Positions 12,170 to 23,302 of a stretch of DNA of 64,000 bases are shown here, one piece after another (position 1 is the first letter of the stretch; each line of letters opens with the position of its first letter). A model generated the notes under the pieces. The model did no database searches and had not been told where the DNA came from. It was given only the letters and a program-made list of their open reading frames with translations. The position numbers and the translations under genes are program-made. Source of the stretch: Micrasema longulum (Eukaryota; Arthropoda; Insecta; Trichoptera; Brachycentridae); assembly GCA_022494885.1 (NCBI GenBank), contig JAGVSM010003580.1, positions 1 to 64,000 on the forward strand. Reading direction: 5' to 3'.

Positions 12170-12759
12170 TTGGAGGTGTCTGGGAATTTCGATACATAAC
12201 TAATTGAACATTGTTTTGCTGTCACTACCTCCCCAGTTTTGTGCAAAAAAGACAGCTGCACTTGGGACCAATTTTGCCTAGCTAAAACCGCCAAAATCGA
12301 GGTTTTGCGGTCCCGTTTTTTGCACTTAAAAACTAAACCGACTTGGTTGTATTTTTTTAAGAAAGAATATCTGAAAAAAAAAATCTGTGTTGGTTGGTTT
12401 TCTGTTTTTCAAAATTATTATATTACATTTATGTACCGTACGTCCAAAGACTGTCGATAAAACTGGGCGCTTTTTTGGGTTTTTACCAATTTATCGAAAA
12501 AGATAAATAATAAAGACACGCTAATGGTAAATTATCTTTAATGTGCAAAAAAATCACGGCTCTTGTTTTATAATTTAGGGAGAAAATACATATAACAGTT
12601 TATATATATGAAGAAAAGTCAAATCGCCTTTCCTCTTTATTGATTTAAAAATTCTGATAAATCTCATTTACATTAATAATGGTGTCAACTGCTTTACTGT
12701 TAGTCTTAGGAATAATCTTTTTTACGTTATTTATTTTAATTTATTATAGTTGATGTGTA

Positions 12760-14310
12760 AAAATTCCCAAAACAGTAAGGATAGCGAATGTATGACAGTA
12801 ATAATAGGAAACGATGGAAAGATGGTGATGAATTGGAGTGGAATTAAAACGAGATGGAAGGAGGACAGTGCACCACCTTCTCAAGTTACCATGCAGATGA
12901 CGATGTGAAACAGATACGTATGAAATAAATTGAAAATGCTGTATAAGAAATTGAAAAAAGTATATTATGAAGAATGGGAAAGCACAAAGGTTGGATAACA
13001 TTGCCACAAAGTTTACAAAGACGGGAGGAGAAATATTTTTTGAATGACTGCATAAGCTTTTAAACCTATGTTTAGCGGAGGAATATACTCCCTCAGATTG
13101 GAGGAGGGCTGTTGGTATGCCTGTATACAAAGAAATAGGCTCTAGGGTGGATTGCGGAAACTATAGAGCTATCAGCCTTTTAACTTTTAACTCAACTGTT
13201 GGAAAAATGTATGGCAGAATACTGATTGAGTGCTGTACTGAATGAAAGAGTGTGGGGTATACAAAATGGATTTATGAATAGAAGAGGATGTATGGATCAA
13301 ATATTATGTCTGCGAAATATGACAGAAAAACTTCTGACCAAACACCAAAAGCTTTTTTGCGCATTTGTTAATCTGCAAAACGCATTTGATAGAGTTGACA
13401 AAGAAACATTGTGGAAGGTTTTATCGGAGTACGCAGTGAATAGGCTATTGCGTCATTGTACAAATACAGCATGGAATGTGTGAGGGTAAATGAGTCAAAC
13501 AGGAGTGGGTAATGTCAGAATGGTTGTTCAACGTATACATCAATAATTGTATGAAAGAACTTAAAGATTTAAGAATGAGAGCAAAAATGAGTGGTTAACT
13601 GTCTTTTGTATGCTGATGATGCCGTGTTTCTTGCTAGCAGAAAAAAAAACCTGCAGTACTAGGTAACAAAAGTCTACGAAGTATGCAAGAAAAGCAATTT
13701 GCTAATGAATGTTGAAAATCGAAAGAAATGGTTTTTGAACGGGATGAAAATATAACTAAATGTGAGATCGGTGTGAACAGAGATACTCTGAATCAGGTAG
13801 AACAATTTTTTAATCTGGCTTTCGAAAGAAAGATATTGTATGGAGGGTGGGTGCCAAGAACAGGGTGAACGGTGCACTGAAATCTACCTTGGCAAACAAA
13901 TATTGGTCGCAGTAGGCAAAACTAGCAGTTCACTGTAGAGTTCTAGCGCTATCCCTAATGTATGGGAGCGAAGCATGAAATTGGAAAATAGATTATGAAA
14001 GTAGGTTGAATACTGTCGAAATGCGATATCTCAAGCGAATGTGTGGTTTAACAATGAATTATAAGATGCGTGAACTATGTAAGGCTGAAACATGCATTAT
14101 CAACAGAATCAAGAAAGGGGTGCTGCATTGGTTTGGACTTGTAGGCGAATGAACGGCGAAAGAACAGCTATAAGGATCTACAATGCGAATGTTGATGGAT
14201 GCAGAAAACGAGGAATGGACATATCAAGACTGCATGAGAAGATGTATGCATGTAGAGGAAGCGAGATATGTGTGCAAAGACACTTTTTGCCTACCCGTAC
14301 GGGGAAATGG
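12760..14310 (+). pseudogene. Decayed LINE reverse transcriptase with C-terminal region
   Basis: A frame that changes repeatedly shows the order of a non-LTR reverse transcriptase. EYTPSDWRRAVGMPVYKE and NYRAISLLT appear near 13080-13180. NGFMNRRGCMDQI and FVNLQNAFDRVD (motif A region) lie at 13260-13400. LLYADDAVFLAS (motif C; YADD at 13609-13620) follows, then LMYGSEA and NTVEMRYLKRMCG near 13960-14045, and HWFGL near 14120. Known: this is the domain order of RTE-like and related LINE proteins. The motif A Asp is replaced by Asn (FVNL for FxDL), and there are several stops, so the copy is inactive. Confidence 0.8.
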
Positions 14311-14498
14311 CGTGATGGTTCGTTTGTTAGTTTGTTTGTATGATTACAGCTCTATTACTCCACAAAAATTTATTTATTTAAAACTTTAAGTTCAAAGAAA
14401 AAGTATTTTTGCGGACTTATTTCTAAAGCCAATATCTTCCAGCCAACAACTAGATTTTAGAAATAAAGAAATATTGAAGTTCAAATATAAAATATAGA

Positions 14499-14590
14499 AT
14501 GTTACACAGAGTGTAAAGGGATCACTAAAACCAGCTTATGATCGGACATAAGCCCTGTGATTCATCATTGGCTTATAATGCCTTGACTTA
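14499..14590 (+). repeat. Interspersed repeat, family R tail
   Basis: AATGTTACACAGAGTGTAAA followed by GATCACTAAAACCAGC and CATAAGCCCTGT, matching 11080-11160 and 58186-58250. Confidence 0.5.
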
Positions 14591-15252
14591 CTTAACCCCC
14601 ACTCGAAAATGTTGCTCACCCCCGTCAAATTCTTATTAAATCATTTCAAACTTTTACATAATTAGCCAGCACCTTCTACCAGGATAAGAACCTTTAAAAG
14701 TTATATTTTTTTGGAGTAACGAGATTTAAACATAATATGTTTTTTTTACTTCGCAGAATAGAACTACGAGTATGTGTTAAGATAAATATCTCTCTCCATC
14801 AACGTGATGGATGAAATTGTTTCAGATGGGTACTTCCAGGGATACAAAAAACGCCTATTTTAAAGTAAAATAGATTCGTGTGACATAACGAGAAAAATAA
14901 TAAGATTTAAACTATTCACGCTGTATTACATCATCAAAGTTCATTCGTTTCATCCGAATTTGTATTACAAAATTTCAAGAAAATTATGTAAAATAAATGT
15001 TTTTCTTTGATAAAAAATAGTAGAATAACGTTATTAAATTAATGTATTTTTTTACTCAAAAAACGTGAATATTTCACAATTTACAAATAATAATGATAAT
15101 CTCTCGTCAATCCGTGCCTCATGTCTGAGGATGGTGACTACGCCTGACTCCAGGCATTGCTCGACAGTCCCTCCCATCTGAAACGGTCTTGTGCTCTTCT
15201 ATATGCATTCTTCAGTTATCATTCTAATAATTCAGTCACTACGCCGCTCCAT

Positions 15253-15735
15253 CTAGTCGGTTGACGTCCACGCGACCTTGTCCCTGGAAACTTCCCAGGA
15301 GAACAGTTTTCCCCAATCTATCAGAGTTCCCCTAGAAGTATGTCCAAAGAACTGCAGGATTCTTTTCTCGCACATGGATGTTAGTCTTTCTCCTATGTCC
15401 AGTTCCTGAAGTATAGATGCATTCGTACGTCTGGCCGTCCACGGAATCCGCAGCATACGCCGCACCACACCACAACACCACATTTCGAAAGCTTCGATTT
15501 TTTTTATTTTCAAATTCCCTCAGTGTCCAACACTCCACACCGTAGATGAACACTGAGAAAACCAAAGCCTTCACCAATCTCTTTTTGGTGTTAATGGTTA
15601 TACTGCGATTCTTCCAAATCTTCACCAGCCGACTCAAAGCACTTTTGGCAATACCAACACGTCACCGTATTTCACCTTCACACCCACCACCATCGCTGAT
15701 GAGAGAACCTAGATAATGAAATTGTTGACTCTTTC
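15253..15735 (-). pseudogene. LINE C-terminal fragment (left palindrome arm)
   Basis: On the minus strand, FHYLGSLISDGG is followed by SRLVKIWKNRSITINTKKRL, VFSVFIYGVECWTLREFE, a frameshift at an A run, then KIEAFEMWCCGVVRRMLRIP, TNASILQELDIGERL and LQFFGHTSRG. This is the connection and C-terminal part of a non-LTR retrotransposon protein (xLYGxExWTL, AFEMWxxRRMLRIPW, FGHxxR). The frameshift between the CWTLRE and AFEMW blocks makes it non-functional. The same broken frame is present in the other arm, so the break predates the duplication. Confidence 0.85.
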
Positions 15736-16162
15736 TAAGTTGCGCAGTAAGGATAATGGTGTTCTTTTATTAGCTCGATCAATGTAATAGTTATCATGGT
15801 ATATTTAAATTTATTAAAAATAATAATGGTAATCATGGTTAATTAACAAAAATAACAATTACTTTATCTACTACATACACAGTTGGGTAATAGATTTCTG
15901 TGGATCATGTCTAGTCTGCCTAACTAGGTACATCCTGTTTTAAGGCACACATTTTTTATGCAAAATAAAACATTAAATTACTACCTACTTGATAATTAAC
16001 TATACAGTTATACAATATTAGTTTATACCATTTATTTTCTAAGAATGTTTTAAAGTCAATTTTCCGATTTTTCTCGACCTAAGCGATTCATATTATGTAT
16101 AATAATGTCATAGTATTAAAGATGAAATTGTTAAACTAAGAACAATTTAGATAAATTTAAGC

Positions 16163-16375
16163 AGGCGCAGTAGCGCAGTTGGTAAGACAGCTAACTGTGA
16201 AACTAGCGTCGCGGGTTCAATTCCCGCTAGTTTTCAGATGTTTTCTCAATTGGTCTGGGTGTTGTGATATATTTTTCATAACTTCCTTCCATATCCTATT
16301 TCCCACCTGCTGACAAGTTTCTGAAGAAGAGGCTTAGCGAGTTATTCCTTTAAACAAAAAAATAAAAACTCCCAT
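16163..16375 (+). repeat. tRNA-derived SINE-like element, family B (left arm copy)
   Basis: The head has an A-box-like TAGCGCAGTTGG and a B box GGTTCAATTCC near 16214-16224. The body has TTTCCCACCTGCTGACAAG and a GCGAGTTATTCC end followed by an A-rich tail. A family member on the minus strand at 39978-40170 shares head and body. Confidence 0.7.
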
Positions 16376-17885
16376 AAATTATAATTCTATATGTCGACAA
16401 TCTTGATGATCAGCTCCTCATAATAAAAGATTCCGACCACATATAATTTGGAATTATGATCCGGATTCCAGATGCATTGTCTCTAGGCGGCTATACTGAT
16501 TATATTCTATGTGCTTTTGAGCACAACTTACTTCTGAAAAAAAATGGCAATAAACGAATTCAAAGACTTTTCGTAAAAATAAATAAATCGTAGAACCACT
16601 TCTTAGGTTTGAAGACTACCGAGAAGCGTGTGATTTTTATAATCTACAAAGAAGAGTTTACTGTAAGAGCAGATAGACAAACCATCGCAGACGTGGTGTC
16701 CCTCATCAACATTCATTCTGACAAAATAGACGCCCGCATTCATTTTAGAGTACCTACAGGTCCTTCAATACCTTAGAGACGAGCGCGTTCTTCACAACTT
16801 CTTCATGTACCAAAATGTAGCAGGATTTACTCGAAAAACATTACATATACTTGAAAAATACTATTTCGACTCTAATTATGGATGCTTACAATAAGAAATT
16901 TAACCACATAATTATTTTGGAAGGAACATCATCATAATTTAAACAGATAATATTATGTAGAAAATTGTAAAATAACTAAAATTTCATCTCATTTAAAAAA
17001 CCCATGAACTAAAATATTCATTACCAATAATAATAACTTCCTGAAATATTTCAAGGAGTTTTTTAAATTCATGTTTAATTTTAAAAGTGTTTTACATTTT
17101 AAAATAATAGATTTTTAATCAACTTTATTTGAAGAACCATATAAATTTAATGAAAAATTTAGGTAGGGTGTATTTATTTCATGTTCAACAACCTACTACG
17201 TTTCTGAATTTTTTATCGATTTTAATAACGAAAGTACTTACTTCAAATGCTTTGTTCTTTCCGGAGGGCATTATACTCAATGTTAAACAATATTTAATCA
17301 AACTTATTGAAAAAAAACTGATTTTTTAAAATGGTTTGCAATAATACATATTTAAAATCAGCAATATTGTACCATGTATGCCTTATTATGTAATATGAAT
17401 TATCCAGCATGAATTAATTATAAACTCATTTTAGATGCTTCTTTACAGACCCCAGAGCATGTGATGTCTTTGTTTCGTAAGTTCTTTCGTATACCATTTA
17501 TATACCTTTCTCTGACGCATTCAAAATAGTATAGCGTCCTCGTTTCTGCTGCATGCAAACAAACACTCTGTGACTTTTGAACTAACTACTCGTACTCTAG
17601 CCTAAATAAGTTCGTGGGCATATGGATAATTCCAGCATAGAAACTGATTGCGCCAATTGCCCGTTAGCAGATGCACGCTCAAAAATTGCTGGTTCGCGGG
17701 ATGCGTTGTCCTTTATTTACTTTGCTACAGAACCCTAAATGCAATGGTTGCAATTCCTACCTTATTCTGGGTTCTGGCACCTTTATTGCTAGTACTTCTT
17801 TCGCGGCAGTCAGGATTAGATCCGATCTTGTTGTCAAAAAGGAAGGGCACTTGACAAATTACGCAACACAGTAGATTAAATAGTT

Positions 17886-17912
17886 GTTGATCGCAAAATA
17901 TCTTTTTGCGAT
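17886..17912. repeat. Small hairpin in left arm
   Basis: GATCGCAAAA and TTTTGCGATC are inverted around a short loop. The mirror copy lies at about 19458-19484. Confidence 0.7.
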
Positions 17913-18361
17913 CGCGGTGATAATATAAGATATCACATGTACACACGCCCAGTTAAGTTGTGGTTCTGGCACTGGAACAATCTCGGTACCCACGGTAAGC
18001 AAAATGCAACATTTTAACCAGGGTCCCGTAGGTAGTAAATAAATCTGAACGCCTCATCCTAGAAAATGTGCTGTGGAAATAATATATATACATGTGTGCA
18101 CATAGATTTAATGTGGCGTAACCAGAAACACGTGGGATTTATAACAATCATATTTTCGACTCGATAGCCATCGAGTAACCACTCTAAGGTAAAAATCATG
18201 AAAAAATAAATCGAATTGGGATAAGTCTGTCGCATAGTGCATAGTTGGCGCATTTGCTACAATGTTTAGAGGTTCCGGGTTCGTTTCCAAGGTCGACACA
18301 AAACGTTTATTTTAATGCTGTTTGCATCGCAATATTTTACTGTCCCTGAACCGTAAATCGT

Positions 18362-18428
18362 CGTCGGCCTCATGGTGTAATGGTCAGTGCGTTTGCTTAC
18401 CATGCTTCAAGTTCAATTCCCGACATAT
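18362..18428 (+). repeat. Truncated SINE head, family A, at inner tip of left arm
   Basis: CCTCATGGTGTAATGGTCAG (A-box region) and AGTTCAATTCC (B box) are present, but the element stops at the palindrome junction and the body is absent. The mirror copy at 18942-19008 continues into a full body in the spacer. Confidence 0.7.
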
Positions 18429-18467
18429 GATAATCGCTTTACACACACTGTGTGTATAGCGATTATC
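18429..18467. repeat. Short hairpin at the left palindrome junction
   Basis: GATAATCGCT at 18429-18438 is inverted as AGCGATTATC at 18458-18467, with an ACACA/TGTGT extension of the stem between. It begins exactly where the left arm stops matching the right arm. Confidence 0.8.
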
Positions 18468-18941
18468 AAGGAGAATGTTAGATCATATCCACTTGGGACA
18501 CAATAGGGCACTGCATTGGAACGCCAAATGGAGCAAGATCGTCATTCGTTGCGTTGTGATCAGTAGAGATGATTCATTCGGATGAAAATAATCGAATGCA
18601 TTCGATAAATTAATTAATTCGAATAAAAGTACAAAACCAGTTTTTTTATTTGATAGTTTATTCGATCATTAAATTAATTAGATTATTTTTATCTTCAGTG
18701 ATCAGTATTACACTTCATACCTGGAGTGGTTCTTACGGTTCATCATAATCATCATCATTCCCTTTCCAAACCTAATGGTGCATAGGGCACTGCATTGGTA
18801 CACCAATCGCAGCGTACCTTAATAATTTTTGTAACACGAAGGTTAGATGATCAGTCTTACGATTCAGGGTACTAGTCCAGGGACTACGAAATATTCTAGT
18901 GTAAAAACACCCTTTGTAATAAATAATTAATATAACCTACA
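18429..18941. other. Palindrome spacer (513 bp)
   Basis: Non-coding sequence between the arms. It contains a short perfect-ended hairpin at its left edge (18429-18467), a minus-strand SINE body fragment (18500-18560, AGGGCACTGCATTGG), an AT-rich imperfect inverted repeat (18576-18693), and the body of a minus-strand family A SINE (18742-18941). Confidence 0.85.
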
Positions 18942-19008
18942 ATATGTCGGGAATTGAACTTGAAGCATGGTAAGCAAACGCACTGACCATTACACCATGA
19001 GGCCGACG
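18742..19008 (-). repeat. Complete SINE-like element, family A
   Basis: Read on the minus strand: head GGCCTCATGGTGTAATGG with B box AGTTCAATTCC, then the body with TTTTTACACTAGAATATTTC, CCTGGACTAGTAC, AAGACTGATCATC and GCTGCGATTGGTGTACCAA, ending AAAGGGAATGATGATGA. The copy at 48180-48420 has the same layout. The boundary of the palindrome arm falls inside it, between head and body. Confidence 0.75.
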
Positions 19009-20993
19009 ACGATTTACGGTTCAGGGACAGTAAAATATTGCGATGCAAACAGCATTAAAATAAACGTTTTGTGTCGACCTTGGAAACGAACCCGGAACCT
19101 CTAAACATTGTAGCAAATGCGCCAACTATGCACTATGCGACAGACTTATCCCAATTCGATTTATTTTTTCATGATTTTTACCTTAGAGTGGTTACTCGAT
19201 GGCTATCGAGTCGAAAATATGATTGTTATAAATCCCACGTGTTTCTGGTTACGCCACATTAAATCTATGTGCACACATGTATATATATTATTTCCACAGC
19301 ACATTTTCTAGGATGAGGCGTTCAGATTTATTTACTACCTACGGGACCCTGGTTAAAATGTTGCATTTTGCTTACCGTGGGTACCGAGATTGTTCCAGTG
19401 CCAGAACCACAACTTAACTGGGCGTGTGTACATGTGATATCTTATATTATCACCGCGATCGCAAAAAGATATTTTGCGATCAACAACTATTTAATCTACT
19501 GTGTTGCGTAATTTGTCAAGTGCCCTTCCTTTTTGACAACAAGATCGGATCTAATCCTGACTGCCGCGAAAGAAGTACTAGCAATAAAGGTGCCAGAACC
19601 CAGAATAAGGTAGGAATTGCAACCATTGCATTTAGGGTTCTGTAGCAAAGTAAATAAAGGACAACGCATCCCGCGAACCAGCAATTTTTGAGCGTGCATC
19701 TGCTAACGGGCAATTGGCGCAATCAGTTTCTATGCTGGAATTATCCATATGCCCACGAACTTATTTAGGCTAGAGTACGAGTAGTTAGTTCAAAAGTCAC
19801 AGAGTGTTTGTTTGCATGCAGCAGAAACGAGGACGCTATACTATTTTGAATGCGTCAGAGAAAGGTATATAAATGGTATACGAAAGAACTTACGAAACAA
19901 AGACATCACATGCTCTGGGGTCTGTAAAGAAGCATCTAAAATGAGTTTATAATTAATTCATGCTGGATAATTCATATTACATAATAAGGCATACATGGTA
20001 CAATATTGCTGATTTTAAATATGTATTATTGCAAACCATTTTAAAAATCAGTTTTTTTTCAATAAGTTTGATTAAATATTGTTTAACATTGAGTATAATG
20101 CCCTCGGGAAAGAACAAAGCATTTGAAGTAAGTACTTTCGTTATTAAAATCGATAAAAAATTCAGAAACGTAGTAGGTTGTTGAACATGAAATAAATACA
20201 CCCTACCTAAATTTTTCATTAAATTTATATGGTTCTTCAAATAAAGTTGATTAAAAATCTATTATTTTAAAATGTAAAACACTTTTAAAATTAAACATGA
20301 ATTTAAAAAACTCCTTGAAATATTTCAGGAAGTTATTATTATTGGTAATGAATATTTTAGTTCATGGGTTTTTTAAATGAGATGAAATTTTAGTTATTTT
20401 ACAATTTTCTACATAATATTATCTGTTTAAATTATGATGATGTTCCTTCCAAAATAATTATGTGGTTAAATTTCTTATTGTAAGCATCCATAATTAGAGT
20501 CGAAATAGTATTTTTCAAGTATATGTAATGTTTTTCGAGTAAATCCTGCTACATTTTGGTACATGAAGAAGTTGTGAAGAACGCGCTCGTCTCTAAGGTA
20601 TTGAAGGACCTGTAGGTACTCTAAAATGAATGCGGGCGTCTATTTTGTCAGAATGAATGTTGATGAGGGACACCACGTCTGCGATGGTTTGTCTATCTGC
20701 TCTTACAGTAAACTCTTCTTTGTAGATTATAAAAATCACACGCTTCTCGGTAGTCTTCAAACCTAAGAAGTGGTTCTACGATTTATTTATTTTTACGAAA
20801 AGTCTTTGAATTCGTTTATTGCCATTTTTTTTCAGAAGTAAGTTGTGCTCAAAAGCACATAGAATATAATCAGTATAGCCGCCTAGAGACAATGCATCTG
20901 GAATCCGGATCATAATTCCAAATTATATGTGGTCGGAATCTTTTATTATGAGGAGCTGATCATCAAGATTGTCGACATATAGAATTATAATTT

Positions 20994-21206
20994 ATGGGAG
21001 TTTTTATTTTTTTGTTTAAAGGAATAACTCGCTAAGCCTCTTCTTCAGAAACTTGTCAGCAGGTGGGAAATAGGATATGGAAGGAAGTTATGAAAAATAT
21101 ATCACAACACCCAGACCAATTGAGAAAACATCTGAAAACTAGCGGGAATCGAACCCGCGACGCTAGTTTCACAGTTAGCTGTCTTACCAACTGCGCTACT
21201 GCGCCT
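20994..21206 (-). repeat. tRNA-derived SINE-like element, family B (right arm copy)
   Basis: Mirror image of 16163-16375, with the same head, body and A-rich tail. Confidence 0.7.
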
Positions 21207-21633
21207 GCTTAAATTTATCTAAATTGTTCTTAGTTTAACAATTTCATCTTTAATACTATGACATTATTATACATAATATGAATCGCTTAGGTCGAGAAAA
21301 ATCGGAAAATTGACTTTAAAACATTCTTAGAAAATAAATGGTATAAACTAATATTGTATAACTGTATAGTTAATTATCAAGTAGGTAGTAATTTAATGTT
21401 TTATTTTGCATAAAAAATGTGTGCCTTAAAACAGGATGTACCTAGTTAGGCAGACTAGACATGATCCACAGAAATCTATTACCCAACTGTGTATGTAGTA
21501 GATAAAGTAATTGTTATTTTTGTTAATTAACCATGATTACCATTATTATTTTTAATAAATTTAAATATACCATGATAACTATTACATTGATCGAGCTAAT
21601 AAAAGAACACCATTATCCTTACTGCGCAACTTA

Positions 21634-22116
21634 GAAAGAGTCAACAATTTCATTATCTAGGTTCTCTCATCAGCGATGGTGGTGGGTGTGAAGGTGAAAT
21701 ACGGTGACGTGTTGGTATTGCCAAAAGTGCTTTGAGTCGGCTGGTGAAGATTTGGAAGAATCGCAGTATAACCATTAACACCAAAAAGAGATTGGTGAAG
21801 GCTTTGGTTTTCTCAGTGTTCATCTACGGTGTGGAGTGTTGGACACTGAGGGAATTTGAAAATAAAAAAAATCGAAGCTTTCGAAATGTGGTGTTGTGGT
21901 GTGGTGCGGCGTATGCTGCGGATTCCGTGGACGGCCAGACGTACGAATGCATCTATACTTCAGGAACTGGACATAGGAGAAAGACTAACATCCATGTGCG
22001 AGAAAAGAATCCTGCAGTTCTTTGGACATACTTCTAGGGGAACTCTGATAGATTGGGGAAAACTGTTCTCCTGGGAAGTTTCCAGGGACAAGGTCGCGTG
22101 GACGTCAACCGACTAG
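21634..22116 (+). pseudogene. LINE C-terminal fragment (right palindrome arm)
   Basis: Mirror copy of the minus-strand fragment at 15253-15735, with the identical frameshift between the CWTLREFE and KIEAFEMW blocks. Two broken copies with the same break indicate duplication of an already dead LINE. Confidence 0.85.
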
Positions 22117-22499
22117 ATGGAGCGGCGTAGTGACTGAATTATTAGAATGATAACTGAAGAATGCATATAGAAGAGCACAAGACCGTTTCAGATGGGAGGG
22201 ACTGTCGAGCAATGCCTGGAGTCAGGCGTAGTCACCATCCTCAGACATGAGGCACGGATTGACGAGAGATTATCATTATTATTTGTAAATTGTGAAATAT
22301 TCACGTTTTTTGAGTAAAAAAATACATTAATTTAATAACGTTATTCTACTATTTTTTATCAAAGAAAAACATTTATTTTACATAATTTTCTTGAAATTTT
22401 GTAATACAAATTCGGATGAAACGAATGAACTTTGATGATGTAATACAGCGTGAATAGTTTAAATCTTATTATTTTTCTCGTTATGTAGAAAATCATCTT

Positions 22500-22900
22500 A
22501 GTTCTCTCTAAATATTTGTATATTAGGTTCTAAAACTCTTTGCAGTATTATGTATGCAAGTCCTTTTCCCCGTACACTAAGTAGCGTGATTCCACGATAG
22601 TTAAGTTATCACAGTTTAATGAATCGCCCTTCTTATGCAGTGCGGTGATCTCCCCGTTCACCCAGTCTCTTTGGGCATCTCTAATGTTCCTGCGCTTTGG
22701 TCATCAGTTCGTGTAAATGGCCAATAATGCATGTGATGCTGCTTTTGAGAAATTTCGGATGTATATCGTCAACTCCTGGTGCCGTTCCATTTTTCAAGTA
22801 TGACGTGGCCATTTTCGGAAAAAAATAATATCTGAGAGTGGCATTTACACAATTTCTGAAAAGACAAGTATATGGGTGCATTTTGTAAAATATAATTTGT
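22500..22900 (-). pseudogene. LINE reverse transcriptase N-terminal palm fragment
   Basis: On the minus strand: LKNGTAPGVDDIHPKFLK near 22800, then RDWVNGEITALHKKGDSLNC near 22670-22610, then a damaged stretch in place of the usual YRGITLL block. This matches the GKAPGxDxIxxEFLK and WxxGxIxPIxKKGDxxxCxNYRG blocks of non-LTR reverse transcriptases. It lies just outside the right palindrome arm in the opposite orientation to the LINE tail in that arm, so the two are not one element. Confidence 0.75.
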
Positions 22901-23209
22901 TACGATATTCAAAAACCGGTGAAGTTAAATTGACAAATTTTAAAAAAAGACGGAGATTGAGCATATTTTCGACAATCGACGATTTAGGTTTAGTTTAGTA
23001 GTGGGGTGGGAGGCGGAACATGCGCGGACGCAAGTCGTTCTTACGTTGGATCGAGAATAGATACATATTATTTCTTGTTTTAAATATTGTTAATTGATAA
23101 ACTTGGATGGCAGGCCCTATTACGTGTTCTTTTTTTTTATCTCTCTTAGTATAAGCATTGTAATATGTTCTTATTAAAAATATCAAAAAACTTTTGTTTA
23201 CTGTTTCAG

Positions 23210-23302
23210 ATGTCTAACGCGAGCCCCGTTGGAACCCTGGCCTACATAATCGATGAAGAAGCACTTCTTGTGAGGGTGACGAATGGCTGGCAGTATATTG
23301 CA
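23210..23302 (+). CDS. Mp: Multiplexin exon: trimerisation domain core
   Basis: Seen: acceptor CTGTTTCAG at 23201-23209 and consensus donor GTAAGT from 23303. The exon is 93 bases, 31 codons, phase 0 at both ends. It encodes MSNASPVGTLAYIIDEEAL followed by LVRVTNGWQYIA. Known: the human counterpart has the same spacing (Pro-x-Gly, a hydrophobic strand, then a glutamate-rich turn and YVRVQNGF), so LLVRVTNGW is the diagnostic match. The first codon is ATG, but this is an internal exon: the frame is open from the previous exon and the acceptor is excellent. It sits after a 21.5-kb intron that contains the large inverted repeat. Confidence 0.94.

Larger units (their letters stand above)
14883..18428 (+). 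repeat. Left arm of a large near-perfect inverted repeat
   Basis: The sequence matches the reverse complement of 18942-22486. The arms mirror with x + y = 37369 in the outer part and 37370 in the inner part. The one-base step comes from a T run at about 17322-17327 (six T here, five in the other arm). One further difference is visible (CCGGAGG near 17261 against CCCGAGG in the mirror). All open frames in the two arms translate identically apart from the effect of that indel. The arm carries a LINE tail, a SINE-like element and, at its inner tip, a truncated tRNA-like SINE head. The inner end stops at CGACATAT (18428); the outer end is ACATAACGAG from 14883. Confidence 0.95.
18942..22486 (-). 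repeat. Right arm of the large inverted repeat
   Basis: Reverse complement of 14883-18428 with about one base less length. Beyond 22486 the sequence (AGAAAATC) no longer mirrors the left flank. No matching short direct repeat is visible outside the two outer ends. Confidence 0.95.

Noticed and set aside
14883..22486. Palindrome as a sequencing or assembly artefact
   Set aside because: Not excluded, but a simple fold-back read error would not give distinct outer flanks on both sides, a unique 513-bp spacer and two differences between the arms. I keep it as real with a read-level check suggested.
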